A DNA stretch of 64,000 nt from Nocardioides thalensis (GTDB lineage Bacteria; Actinomycetota; Actinomycetes; Propionibacteriales; Nocardioidaceae), in the NCBI RefSeq assembly GCF_013410655.1, contig NZ_JACCFP010000001.1, positions 3,123,501 through 3,187,500 of the forward strand, written 5' to 3'. Position 1 is the first letter of the stretch; each line of letters begins with the position of its first letter. Both the position numbers and the translations under genes were made by a program. Of the stretch, positions 8,657 through 17,040 are shown piece after piece. The notes beneath the pieces were generated by a model that saw only the letters and a program-made list of their open reading frames with translations, was not told the origin of the DNA and did no database searches.

Positions 8657-10150
8657 CTACTCCGGCGCGACGACCGGCACGTCGGCGTAGACCGCCGCGT
8701 CGCGGAGCCGGACCACGCCCAGGCCCGGCGCGCTGCCGGAGCCGCTGACGAGCACGGTGCCGGAGATAGGCGTCGCACGGGACTCCACGGTGATCGCGAC
8801 CGCGTCGTCGGGCAGCTCGACCTCCGCCACTCCCCCGGCGAGGACCTCGACCCGCTCCTCGGCGACCACCTTGCCGTCGGCATCGGTGGCGCGCACCTGG
8901 ACCAGGCCCACGCGCTGGGCGCCGCCGAGCAGCAGCCGCTTCGCACCCTCGGGCAGTACGGCGACCGCGGGCTCCTGCACGCTCGGGAGCGGACTGAAGA
9001 GGGCCAGGTCGTCGTCGACCAGCGACCGCACCGCGACGGCGGCGGGGCTGGTGGTCTTCACGAGGATGCCGTAGGAGTCCTTGGTGGCGCCCGCGGGGAG
9101 CAGGTCGGCGAGCGCGTACCGCCGGGTCTGCTCGGGACCGACCACGAGCTCCTCGGTGTCGGCCGGCGTGAACGCGGCGTCCTTGGTCACGACCTGCACC
9201 GTGGCGCGGAGCTCGTCGTCGCCCGGGTTGTGCACGAACAGCTGTCGGCCGCCGGTGGGCTCGAGTCCCAGCAGCAGGTTGTCGGTGTCGGGCCGGGCCT
9301 GCGGCAGCAGGAAGTCGGTGGTGACCCGGCCGCGGCCGAGCGGGTCGTAGGTCTGGCGCACCGCGGCCGTGACCCGGCCGCGGGTCACGGTGAGGTGGGC
9401 GGAGAAGTCCACGCGCTTCGGCATCGCCGCCGACAGGTCGACCGTCTGCACGCTCTGGCCGGGCACCGTGATGCTGCGGAGGTCGTCGGGGGCGTTGAGC
9501 TGGCCGCGCGGGCCGAACAGGGAGATCTCGACGACCGCCGGCCCGGCCTCCGGGTTCACGAGCTCGAGCGTCGACCGGTCGGAGGATGCCGCGCCCAGGC
9601 CGACGAACCACTCGTCGAACGACGGACCGCGGCACTCTCCGGGGGCGATCGCCTCGCCGCGACCGGCGACGAGGCCCGGCGCGGCCGCGCCGCTGCCGGT
9701 CGCGGCCACCGCGCCGGCGCTGTCGGGCACCGGGGTCAGCCGCTCGGGCACGACGCCGAGGTCCTCGCCGGGAGGCAGGTCCGCGAGCAGGTCGGGCGCG
9801 CCGTCGGGCGCGGGCGCCGTACGGACGGTGACGTCGCCGCCAGCGACCTGCGGCACCCGGGTCAGCGACACCTCCCCCTCGCTGATCGCGGACGGGCACA
9901 CCACGACGGACGACGTGAGCTGCGAGCGGGTGGGCGGGCTGGTGGGAAGCGACGGGAGCCCGTCGTCCTGCACCAGGCCGAGGCCGATCGCGACCGCGGC
10001 CGGCAGCACGATCGCGAGGGCGACGACCGCGTCGATCCGCCGCTTGCGGGACTGCTCGGCACGGCGGCCCTGCGCGGGCGCGGCACCACGATCGGCGCGG
10101 CGCCCCGGCTCGTTGGTCTCGGTCGTCTCGTTGGGCCGGTCGTCGCTCAT
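8657..10150 (-). CDS. DUF5719 family membrane-anchored extracytoplasmic protein
   Basis: A 497 aa protein of unknown function. The N-terminus is hydrophilic and rich in Asp, Arg and Thr, followed by one membrane span at about residues 38-58 (VVALAIVLPAAVAIGLGL) and a long extracytoplasmic beta-rich region with repeated strands such as GQSVQTVDLSAAMPKRVDFS and NLLLGLEPTGGRQLFVHNPG. No enzyme motif is visible. The chosen ATG overlaps the stop of the large glycosyltransferase (ATGA), so both are co-translated and probably work together at the membrane. A longer frame upstream of 10150 lies inside the glycosyltransferase and is unlikely. Confidence 0.82.
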   Translation of the reverse strand: MSDDRPNETTETNEPGRRADRGAAPAQGRRAEQSRKRRIDAVVALAIVLPAAVAIGLGLVQDDGLPSLPTSPPTRSQLTSSVVVCPSAISEGEVSLTRVPQVAGGDVTVRTAPAPDGAPDLLADLPPGEDLGVVPERLTPVPDSAGAVAATGSGAAAPGLVAGRGEAIAPGECRGPSFDEWFVGLGAASSDRSTLELVNPEAGPAVVEISLFGPRGQLNAPDDLRSITVPGQSVQTVDLSAAMPKRVDFSAHLTVTRGRVTAAVRQTYDPLGRGRVTTDFLLPQARPDTDNLLLGLEPTGGRQLFVHNPGDDELRATVQVVTKDAAFTPADTEELVVGPEQTRRYALADLLPAGATKDSYGILVKTTSPAAVAVRSLVDDDLALFSPLPSVQEPAVAVLPEGAKRLLLGGAQRVGLVQVRATDADGKVVAEERVEVLAGGVAEVELPDDAVAITVESRATPISGTVLVSGSGSAPGLGVVRLRDAAVYADVPVVAPE

Positions 10151-13017
10151 GCGCGCCTCCTCCGGATCGTCGGGAGCGCCAGCACGACCACGACGGGCAC
10201 GGCGACCAGCTGCACGGCCAGGAGCGCGACCCGCAACCACGACGTCTCGCCCGCGACGGAGTCGGCCTGCGGGCGCTCGGTCAGCTCCCAGGCGCGGGTG
10301 GCCCGGTCCTCGGCGCTCGCGCGGACCAGCCCGCCGGTGGCGTCGAGCCGCGCGGCGACACCGCCGTCGGCCGGCGCCGGCAGCACGACGTAGGCGATGC
10401 CCCGCGAGCGGAGCTCGTCGACCGCGTCGGCCGACGGCGCGCTCGCGAGGCCGCGGACCAGCTCGGTGACGGCGCCGTCCTCGTCGGTCAGCGCGGCGAT
10501 CTCGTCCTCGCCGACGGTCGGGCCGTCGTCACGGACCACCTCGTAGCGCAAGCCGTCGGCGACGCTGCCGCGCACGACGAGGATGCCGTGCTCGGGACCG
10601 GTCTCCGCCTCCTGGGCCATGTAGACGGGGATGCCGGTCTCGGGCTCGTCCTGGAGCTCGTCACCGCCCGACACCGCGAACCACACCAGGCCGGCGAGCG
10701 GCGCGAGCGCGGCGGCGAGTCCGGCGACGACGACGCCCGCCTGGGCCGCCTTCGACAGGACCGCGTCGGTGAGGTTGACGCCGGCGATGACCACGGCGGT
10801 GACCCACGCCCCGTGCAGCACGAGCAGCACCGGACCGACGCCGAGCTGCTGGCCGGCGACACCGGTGAGGTCGACCTCGACCAGCCCGAGGGGCACGGCG
10901 ACCAGGGCGGCCGCCGCGGCCACGAGCCAGCACACGACGACGCCGATGCGGGTCGCCCGCGGGATCAGCGCGGCGAGGGCGAGCACGGGCGTGACGACGC
11001 CGAACCACCACGGCGCACCGAGGTCGCCGAGGCGGCCGAGCAGCAGGTCGAGCCCCTCGGTGGGCTCCGTCGGCCAGCGGCCGACGTCGAGCAGCAGGCC
11101 GGCGCCGGCGCCCTCGACGAGCGCGGGGAGCCACCAGGGCAGGAGCAGGAGCAGGGGTACGGCGAGCGCCAGCGCGGGCGGTCCCCACACCGACCGGTCG
11201 GCGACGGCGGCACGCACCACCAGCGCCGCGGCGCCGATCACGACGACGCCCAGGAAGAGGAAGAGCCACCAGGTGCCGGGCGCGACCGCGGTCAGCAGGG
11301 TCAGCAGCAACCCGACCCGCCACGCGGCGCGCCAGCGGCGCGCCGGCTCCGGGTCGGCGAAGCCGAGGGCGGCGTGGGCCAGCCACGGCAGCAGGGCGGT
11401 GGCGACGACGATGCCCCAGCGGCCGCCCTCGAACGCGCCGGCGACGAGCGGCACGAGCGCGTAGGTCGTGGCGCCCCAGAGCAGCAGCCACCGCGGTGCG
11501 CCGTACCTCGTCATCAGCCGGCCGACCACCCGAAGGAACCGCCACGCCCCCCAGAGCGCGAGCGGCGCGGAGACCACCATCAGCACCGACATCGTGGTGA
11601 CCGGGCCGAGGAGGGTGCCGATCAGGGCGAGCGGGAGCACGTAGGCCGGCGCCGGCACGTCGGAGCCGAACCCGATCGGGTGGTGCGACTCCAGGTGCAG
11701 CCGCCACCAGTCGCCGGAGCCGCCGGGCGCGGGCGACAGGGCGCCGCCCGCGACGTCGCCGAAGGCGCCGCGCGCGCCGATGACCAGCGCGACGGCACCG
11801 AACGCGAGCGCGACGGCGACCGGGTCGGTGAGGAAGCGGACGAGCCAGCCGTTCTCCTCGAACTCCTCCTCCTCGTCACGGTGCCGCGCGGCGGGCGGGT
11901 TCGGGTCGCGCTCGGCGGCCGCGATCCGGCGCCGCTCTGCGACGTCGGCGGCCTGGTTGGTCGCGGCAGCGACGAGGTCGGAGAAGAAGTCGAGGCCGTG
12001 CCGGTAGGGCAGCCACCACGGCGCGAGCAGGCGGCGCACCCGGTCGCGGTCGACGCCCCCCGCGGCGCCGTACAGCCGGGCCCGCTCGCGGCGCGCCTCG
12101 AGCACCTGCCCGGGACGCCCGAGCACGGAGAGGAGGGCGGCGAGGTCGTCGAGCGCCTCGCCCGGAGAGCGGACGACGAGGAAGCCGATGATGCGCAGCA
12201 GGGTGCCGCCGATCAGCCGGAGCACCTGCAGCGGCAGCCAGCCGGCGCGGCCGTTGGCGAGCAGTGTGTAGAGCGCGGCCCGCCGCTCCTGGTAGTGCGT
12301 GTGCCGTCCGGTCAGCGCGGTGCGTCGTACGCCGCGGTGCGCGGCTTCCGCGTGGAAGACGACCGCCGCGGGCGCGACCAGCGTGGTGCGGCCGGTCGCG
12401 GCGGCGCGCCAGCCGAGGTCGAGGTCGTTGCCGAACATCGGCAGGTGCTCGTCGAACCCGCCGAGCTCGCGCAGCGTCTGGGTGCGCACCAGCATGCCGG
12501 CGCTGTTGACGGCGAAGACCTCACGGACCTCGTCGTGCTGGCCCTGGTCGTACTCGCCGCGCTCCAGGCCCGTCTCGCGACGGCCGGTGCCGCTGATCGT
12601 CACGCCGAGCTCGAGGAGCCGCCGCAGCGAGGGCCACTCGCGCAGCTTGGGGCCGAGGATCTCGGCTTCGGGCCGCTCGGCGGCGACGGCCAGCAGGTGC
12701 GAGAGCGCTTCGGGGTCCGGGGTCGAGTCGTCGTGGAGCAGCCAGACCCACTCGGGCTCGAGCCCCTCGCGCTCGATGGACTCGAGCGCGATGTCGACCG
12801 CCTGGGGGAAGGAGGTCGACCCGGAGGCCCGGACGACGGTCGACGGCACGTGGGGGGCGAGCGTCGACTCGATGAGATCGGCGCTGCCGTCGAGGCTGTT
12901 GGTGTCGACCGCGACGACCGCGTCGACGGGGGTGGCCTGGCCGGTGATCCCCTCCAGGACGGTGGGCAGCCAGGTTGCGCCGTCGTGGCTGACGAGGACG
13001 ACCACGACTCCAGACAT
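10147..13017 (-). CDS. Large membrane GT2 glycosyltransferase
   Basis: A 956 aa protein with an N-terminal GT2 catalytic domain (about 1-300) and a C-terminal multi-spanning region (about 400-930). Catalytic-domain motifs are VVLVSHDGATWLPTVLEGI, the nucleotide-sugar site VDTNSLDGS, WLLHDDSTPDPEAL with the DD metal motif, and GNDLDLGWR. The hydrophobic half has more than ten spans. The combination suggests transfer of a sugar on the inner face with membrane handling of a lipid-linked product. It is first in an operon with the DUF5719 gene. The same GT/DUF5719 pairing next to whiB is, as I recall, found in Streptomyces. Donor and acceptor are unknown. Confidence 0.85.
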   Translation of the reverse strand: MSGVVVVLVSHDGATWLPTVLEGITGQATPVDAVVAVDTNSLDGSADLIESTLAPHVPSTVVRASGSTSFPQAVDIALESIEREGLEPEWVWLLHDDSTPDPEALSHLLAVAAERPEAEILGPKLREWPSLRRLLELGVTISGTGRRETGLERGEYDQGQHDEVREVFAVNSAGMLVRTQTLRELGGFDEHLPMFGNDLDLGWRAAATGRTTLVAPAAVVFHAEAAHRGVRRTALTGRHTHYQERRAALYTLLANGRAGWLPLQVLRLIGGTLLRIIGFLVVRSPGEALDDLAALLSVLGRPGQVLEARRERARLYGAAGGVDRDRVRRLLAPWWLPYRHGLDFFSDLVAAATNQAADVAERRRIAAAERDPNPPAARHRDEEEEFEENGWLVRFLTDPVAVALAFGAVALVIGARGAFGDVAGGALSPAPGGSGDWWRLHLESHHPIGFGSDVPAPAYVLPLALIGTLLGPVTTMSVLMVVSAPLALWGAWRFLRVVGRLMTRYGAPRWLLLWGATTYALVPLVAGAFEGGRWGIVVATALLPWLAHAALGFADPEPARRWRAAWRVGLLLTLLTAVAPGTWWLFLFLGVVVIGAAALVVRAAVADRSVWGPPALALAVPLLLLLPWWLPALVEGAGAGLLLDVGRWPTEPTEGLDLLLGRLGDLGAPWWFGVVTPVLALAALIPRATRIGVVVCWLVAAAAALVAVPLGLVEVDLTGVAGQQLGVGPVLLVLHGAWVTAVVIAGVNLTDAVLSKAAQAGVVVAGLAAALAPLAGLVWFAVSGGDELQDEPETGIPVYMAQEAETGPEHGILVVRGSVADGLRYEVVRDDGPTVGEDEIAALTDEDGAVTELVRGLASAPSADAVDELRSRGIAYVVLPAPADGGVAARLDATGGLVRASAEDRATRAWELTERPQADSVAGETSWLRVALLAVQLVAVPVVVVLALPTIRRRRA

Positions 13018-13025
13018 GGTCGGCC

Positions 13026-13031
13026 ACCCTA
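13026..13031 (-). promoter_or_regulatory. Predicted -10 element of the large glycosyltransferase gene
   Basis: TAGGGT on the minus strand, 8 bases before the ATG at 13017, in the 63-base gap below whiB2. This suggests the glycosyltransferase operon has its own leaderless promoter. Confidence 0.5.
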
Positions 13032-13080
13032 CCGACCGGTCACGTGAGCCCTGAAAACGTCAGGCGGCGCCGGAAAATCG

Positions 13081-13338
13081 TCAGACGGCGCGCTTCTTCA
13101 GCTTGCGGCGCTCGCGCTCGGAGAGACCGCCCCAGATGCCGAAGCGCTCGTCGTTGCCGAGCGCGGCCTCCAGGCACTCCACGCGCACCTCGCAGGTCTG
13201 ACAGACCTTCTTGGCCTCGCGCGTCGAGCCGCCCTTCTCCGGGAAGAAGGCCTCCGGATCGGTCTGCGCGCACAGCGCGCGCTCCTGCCAACCCAGGTCT
13301 TCGCTGTCGACCTCGTCGACCAGGAAGAGTTCTCGCAT
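13081..13338 (-). CDS. whiB2: WhiB2-type iron-sulfur transcription factor
   Basis: An 85 aa WhiB protein (WhiB2/WhmD/WhiB class, known to be needed for septation in actinobacteria). The four cluster-binding cysteines are C23, C46, C49 and C55 (CQTC plus flanking Cys). The GIWGG turn is at about residues 68-72, and the basic tail RRKLKKRAV is the DNA-binding part. The longer frame to 13437 is rejected because MRELFLVDE at 13338 is the usual start. Position next to fbiA and the zincin-like gene agrees with Rv3260c. A leader of about 110 bases separates it from a plausible promoter at 13454-13483. Confidence 0.95.
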   Translation of the reverse strand: MRELFLVDEVDSEDLGWQERALCAQTDPEAFFPEKGGSTREAKKVCQTCEVRVECLEAALGNDERFGIWGGLSERERRKLKKRAV

Positions 13339-13453
13339 GGTTCCGCCCCTTTCGACCCCCAGTGGCTGCTCGTGGGGCGCCTCTTCCCCACGCGCCGGGC
13401 CGGGTGACGGTTCTGCACCCCCCGGTCGGCGAACCACGAATCACGTAGTTGGA

Positions 13454-13483
13454 ATTACATGCATGTCATACCCCAGGAGTCAA
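13454..13483 (-). promoter_or_regulatory. Candidate whiB2 promoter
   Basis: On the minus strand TTGACT (13483-13478) and TGTAAT (13459-13454) are separated by 18 bases, within an unusually AT-rich stretch. It would give a leader of about 110 bases before the whiB2 ATG. Confidence 0.45.
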
Positions 13484-13556
13484 GCCTCAGTCTGCTATAC
13501 GCCGGTCCATACAGGAGCCCGGGTCGGACCCCGCGCTCGGGCGTGTCCGTGACGTT

Positions 13557-13570
13557 GGCACAGTTGTGCC
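13557..13570. promoter_or_regulatory. Inverted repeat over the fbiA start
   Basis: GGCACA-GT-TGTGCC is a perfect 6-bp inverted repeat with a 2-base centre. It covers the first GTG of fbiA (13566). It could be an operator or a small RNA hairpin that hides the start. No protein is assigned. Confidence 0.3.
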
Positions 13571-14591
13571 CGTGCGGACCGTCCACAAGATCACCGTCCT
13601 GTCCGGCGGCATGGGAGGCGCGAAGTTCCTCCAGGGCCTCCTCCACGGCATCCGGGGCGGCACCCTGCCGGGAGTCGCCGACGACGCGGAGGTCACCGTC
13701 GTCGCCAACACCGCCGACGACTGGTGGATCCACGGCCTCAAGGTCTGCCCCGACCTCGACACCGTCATGTACACCCTCGGCGACGGCATCGACCTCGAGC
13801 GCGGCTGGGGCCGGCGCGAGGAGACGTGGAGCGCGAAGGAGGAGCTCGCGGCGTACGGCGTGGAGCCCACCTGGTTCGGGCTGGGCGACCGTGACATCGC
13901 CACCCACCTGGTCCGCACCCAGATGCTCGAGGCCGGCTACTCGCTCTCGCAGGTGACCGAGGCGCTCTGCCGCCGCTGGCTGACCCCGACCTACGGAGCC
14001 GGCGTACGGCTGCTGCCGATGACCGACGACCGGGTCGAGACCCACGTCGCCGTCGCCGACGCCGACGAGCCCAGCGGCAAGCGCGTCGTGCACTTCCAGG
14101 AGTACTGGGTGCGGCTGCGCGCCGAGGTTCCCGCCGAGACCGTGGTGGTCGTCGGTCTCGAGCAGGCCACCCCTGGGCCCGGCGTGATCGAGGCGATCGC
14201 CGGGGCCGACCTGGTGGTGCTGCCGCCGTCCAACCCGGTCGTCTCGGTCGGCACCATCCTCGGTGTGCCGGGCGTGCGCGATGCCGTCGCGACCACCGAC
14301 GCGCGCGTCGTCGGCCTCTCCCCCATCGTCGGCGGCACCCACGTGCGCGGCATGGCCGAGCAGATGCTGACGTCGATCGGCGTCGAGGTGAGCGCCGCCG
14401 GCGTCGGCCTGCACTACGGCGCCCGGTCAGCGGGCGGCGTGCTCGACGGCTGGCTGGTCGACGAGCGCGACGCGGCCGACGTCGAGCGGGTGACCGCCGG
14501 CGGCATCGCCTGTGCCGCCGTGCCGCTGATGATGACCGACCACGACGCCACCGCCGCGATGGCCGCGGCCGCCGTCCGGCTGGTCGGGTGA
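13566..14591 (+). CDS. fbiA: Phosphoenolpyruvyl/2-phospho-L-lactate transferase (F420 synthesis)
   Basis: Joins the activated three-carbon unit (a guanylyl-diphospho derivative of phosphoenolpyruvate or lactate) to FO, giving dehydro-F420-0 or F420-0. The 341 aa CofD/FbiA protein begins TVHKITVLSGGMGGAKF, with the GGxGGAK nucleotide-binding loop. It continues with NTADDWWIHGLKVCPDLDT and ends with a Rossmann-like half containing VLPPSNPVVSVGTIL. Starts at GTG 13566 or 13572 are both possible; the reading frame further upstream to 13449 is not FbiA-like. It is followed 4 bases later by fbiB, as in mycobacteria. Confidence 0.93.
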   Translation: MPVRTVHKITVLSGGMGGAKFLQGLLHGIRGGTLPGVADDAEVTVVANTADDWWIHGLKVCPDLDTVMYTLGDGIDLERGWGRREETWSAKEELAAYGVEPTWFGLGDRDIATHLVRTQMLEAGYSLSQVTEALCRRWLTPTYGAGVRLLPMTDDRVETHVAVADADEPSGKRVVHFQEYWVRLRAEVPAETVVVVGLEQATPGPGVIEAIAGADLVVLPPSNPVVSVGTILGVPGVRDAVATTDARVVGLSPIVGGTHVRGMAEQMLTSIGVEVSAAGVGLHYGARSAGGVLDGWLVDERDAADVERVTAGGIACAAVPLMMTDHDATAAMAAAAVRLVG

Positions 14592-14595
14592 GCCC

Positions 14596-15567
14596 GTGCT
14601 GACGGTCCACGCCCCCGACGGCGTGCCCGAGGTGACGGAGGGCGCCGACCTCGCCGGGCTCCTCCTCGCCGCGCTCGGCGACCACGCGCTCCGCGACGGC
14701 GACGTCGTCGCCGTCACCAGCAAGGTGGTCAGCAAGGCCGAGGGCCGGGTGTCGTACGGCGACCGCGACGCCGCCGTCGCGGCCGAGACCGCGCGGGTGG
14801 TGGCGACCCGCGGCGGCACCCGGATCGTCCGCACGCGGCTCGGGCTGACGATGGCCGCAGCCGGCGTCGACGCGTCCAACGTCGAGCAGGGCAAGGTCGT
14901 GGTGCACCCGCTCGACCCCGACGCCTCCGCGCGCCGGCTGCGGGTCGCGCTGCACGAGCGCACCGGCGCCAACGTCGGCGTGGTCGTCACCGACACCGCC
15001 GGCCGCGCCTGGCGCCAGGGCCAGACCGACATCGCGATCGGCGCCGCCGGCCTGGCGGTGCTCGAGTCCTACGCGGGGGCGGTGGACGGCTACGGCAACG
15101 AGCTCGCCGTCACCGAGCCGGCCGTCGCCGACGAGCTCGCGTCGGCCGCCGAGCTCGCGCAGGGCAAGCTGGGCGCGCGGCCGTTCGCCGTGATCCGGGG
15201 GCGGGCCGACCTGGTGCTGGCGCCCGACGATCACGGGCTCGGCGCGGTGGCGATGATCCGCGACGACGGCACCGACCTCTTCGGCTACGGGTCGCGCGAG
15301 GCGGTCGTGCGCGCCGTGGCCGCCGCGCCGGGCGACGACGTGCCGTTCGGCTCGACGGCGTCGCCGCAGGACCTGCTCGACGCCCTGCGCCGCGCGGGGA
15401 TCGATGCGCGGCTCGAGCCCGACGAGGGCTCCCTCGTGTGCCCGGCGGACCAGAAGGTCGCGGCCGCCGTACTCGCCTTCGCTCATGGGTGGCGCGTCGA
15501 GCCCGATGAAGCACCCGATCGCACGGATTCCGGCGTCGATCTCCGGTTGCGCCCCGCGACTCCGTAG
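14596..15567 (+). CDS. fbiB: Coenzyme F420-0:L-glutamate ligase, short form
   Basis: Adds gamma-linked glutamates to F420-0 using GTP. The first 240 or so residues are a CofE domain, with GDVVAVTSKVVSKAEGR, the metal- and GTP-binding region VTDTAGRAWRQGQTDIAIG, and SYAGAVDGYGNELAVTE. Total length is 323 aa, whereas mycobacterial FbiB (about 450 aa) carries a C-terminal FMN-binding nitroreductase domain that reduces dehydro-F420-0. Here only about 75 residues follow the ligase domain, with no nitroreductase motif visible. That reductase must then be encoded elsewhere, or be unnecessary. The gene is coupled to fbiA. Confidence 0.9.
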   Translation: MLTVHAPDGVPEVTEGADLAGLLLAALGDHALRDGDVVAVTSKVVSKAEGRVSYGDRDAAVAAETARVVATRGGTRIVRTRLGLTMAAAGVDASNVEQGKVVVHPLDPDASARRLRVALHERTGANVGVVVTDTAGRAWRQGQTDIAIGAAGLAVLESYAGAVDGYGNELAVTEPAVADELASAAELAQGKLGARPFAVIRGRADLVLAPDDHGLGAVAMIRDDGTDLFGYGSREAVVRAVAAAPGDDVPFGSTASPQDLLDALRRAGIDARLEPDEGSLVCPADQKVAAAVLAFAHGWRVEPDEAPDRTDSGVDLRLRPATP

Positions 15568-15626
15568 ACTCGCCGCGATCTGCGGCTCCCGCCCGCCCCG
15601 ACTACGACACCGAGGTACCCCGCACC

Positions 15627-16382
15627 GTGGCCAAGACCAGCAAGTCCGAGCGTTCGGACCGCCAGAAGGTCATCGACGACATCCGGCGCAAGCAGAAGAG
15701 CGCCGAGAGCCGTCAGGGCATGCTCATCGTGGGCGCCTGCATCGCCGTCGCCCTCGCGATCGTCGTCGCGGCGGCGTGGAACCCGGTGATGACCGCGATC
15801 CAGCAGCGCAGCAGCAGCGGCAAGCCGCTGAACGAGATCGGTGCGTCGGCCGCCGCGGCCTGCCAGGACGTGACGACCAAGGACGCGACGGGCTCGGGCG
15901 ACCACGTCGGCACCGGGACCCAGGTCGAGTACGAGGACTCCCCGCCGGCCTTCGGCCAGCACTGGAACGAGGCCGGCGTCGCGCCGGCGCCGATCCAGGA
16001 GCGCTACTACACCGAGGACACGCGCCCCGAGCTCGAGTCGCTCGTCCACAACAGCGAGCACGGCTTCACGATCCTCTGGTACGACGAGGAGGCCGCCGAC
16101 GACTCCGGCATGATCGCCGACATCAAGTCGATCGCGCAGCGCCTCGACGAGAGCGACACCAACAGCCGCTACTCCTTCAAGGCCGTGCCGTGGACCGACG
16201 AGGACGGCGAGCCGTTCCCCGACGGCCAGCACATCGCGCTGACCACGTGGACGACCGACGGCGACAAGCAGCTCGGCGTGTGGCAGTACTGCTCGGAGCC
16301 GAGCGGCGAGGCGGTCGAGGAGTTCATGAAGGACTACCCGTACACGAAGGCGCCCGAGCCCATCGGTGGAGGCGTGGGCTGA
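15627..16382 (+). CDS. DUF3105 membrane-anchored protein
   Basis: A 251 aa protein of unknown function. A basic N-terminus (AKTSKSERSDRQKVIDDIRR) precedes one membrane span at about residues 31-53. The rest is an extracytoplasmic DUF3105 domain, recognised by YEDSPPAFGQHWNEAGV, RYYTEDTRPELESLVHNSEHG and TILWYDEE. The GTG start is preceded by a GAGG. It lies 59 bases downstream of fbiB and 3 bases from the end of the convergent tetR. No functional link to F420 is evident. Confidence 0.85.
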   Translation: MAKTSKSERSDRQKVIDDIRRKQKSAESRQGMLIVGACIAVALAIVVAAAWNPVMTAIQQRSSSGKPLNEIGASAAAACQDVTTKDATGSGDHVGTGTQVEYEDSPPAFGQHWNEAGVAPAPIQERYYTEDTRPELESLVHNSEHGFTILWYDEEAADDSGMIADIKSIAQRLDESDTNSRYSFKAVPWTDEDGEPFPDGQHIALTTWTTDGDKQLGVWQYCSEPSGEAVEEFMKDYPYTKAPEPIGGGVG

Positions 16383-16385
16383 GCC

Positions 16386-16973
16386 TCAGGCCAGCACCGG
16401 CTCCAGCATCTCCAGGAGCGCCCGCTCCGTCGCCCTGACGCCCAGGCCGCCGTCCTCGCGGAGGATGCGCCAGGTCGTCGCGTCACAGATCGCGACGACC
16501 TGGGCGAGCCGCCGCTTGCGCATGGCCGCGTCGGTCGACCCGACGAGGTCGCCGAATGTCTCCCTGCACCACGCGACGTGGTAGTCACGGCCGCGCTGGG
16601 CGAGCTCCGGCACACCTGGCGCGAGGCGCGCCTCGGCGTACAGCTTGAGGATCAGGCGACCCGCCTCCTCGTAGAAGCCGACCAGCGCGTGCACGGTCTC
16701 CTCGACCGTCGCGCCCTTCGCCGCCTCCCGTGCTGACACGAGGCGCCCGAACTGGCGCTCGACTGTCGCCGCGAGCGTGCCCGGCTTGCCGCCGAAGCGA
16801 CGGATGACGGTCTGGACCGTGACACCCGCGTCCGCGGCCACGTCCTCGAGCCGGACCTGGTCGTAGGGAAGGCGGCCGAACCGCTCGAGCATGGCGTCGA
16901 GGATCCGCTCGCCCGTGCGCTCGGCGGCCGCTGCCCGCGCACCCATGCGGTAGGGCCGGGTCTTGCTTTTCAT
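16386..16973 (-). CDS. TetR family repressor
   Basis: A 195 aa regulator. The N-terminal helix-turn-helix runs from about residue 20 to 60 (RILDAMLERFGRLPYDQVRL, then VTVQTVIRRFGGKPGTL), followed by a helical ligand domain. The ATG at 16973 gives nine extra basic residues; ATG 16946 is the alternative. A much longer frame to 17693 is antisense to the hydrolase and rejected. The gene is divergent from the hydrolase-fold gene at 17041, and a perfect 10-bp inverted repeat between them (16979-17013) is the likely operator, so it probably represses itself and that neighbour. Confidence 0.9.
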   Translation of the reverse strand: MKSKTRPYRMGARAAAAERTGERILDAMLERFGRLPYDQVRLEDVAADAGVTVQTVIRRFGGKPGTLAATVERQFGRLVSAREAAKGATVEETVHALVGFYEEAGRLILKLYAEARLAPGVPELAQRGRDYHVAWCRETFGDLVGSTDAAMRKRRLAQVVAICDATTWRILREDGGLGVRATERALLEMLEPVLA

Positions 16974-16978
16974 GTGTA

Positions 16979-17013
16979 TGAGACTAACATCATCTATATT
17001 GACGTTAGTCTCA
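16979..17013. promoter_or_regulatory. TetR operator candidate, 10-bp inverted repeat
   Basis: Arms TGAGACTAAC (16979-16988) and GTTAGTCTCA (17004-17013) form a perfect inverted repeat around a 15-base AT-rich centre that contains TATAT and TTGACG. It fills the gap between the divergent tetR and hydrolase genes and overlaps probable promoter elements for both. The 67-base spacer is strikingly AT-rich compared with the surrounding DNA. Confidence 0.75.
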
Positions 17014-17040
17014 CTCATTCGAAATGACAGGAAGCAGATC

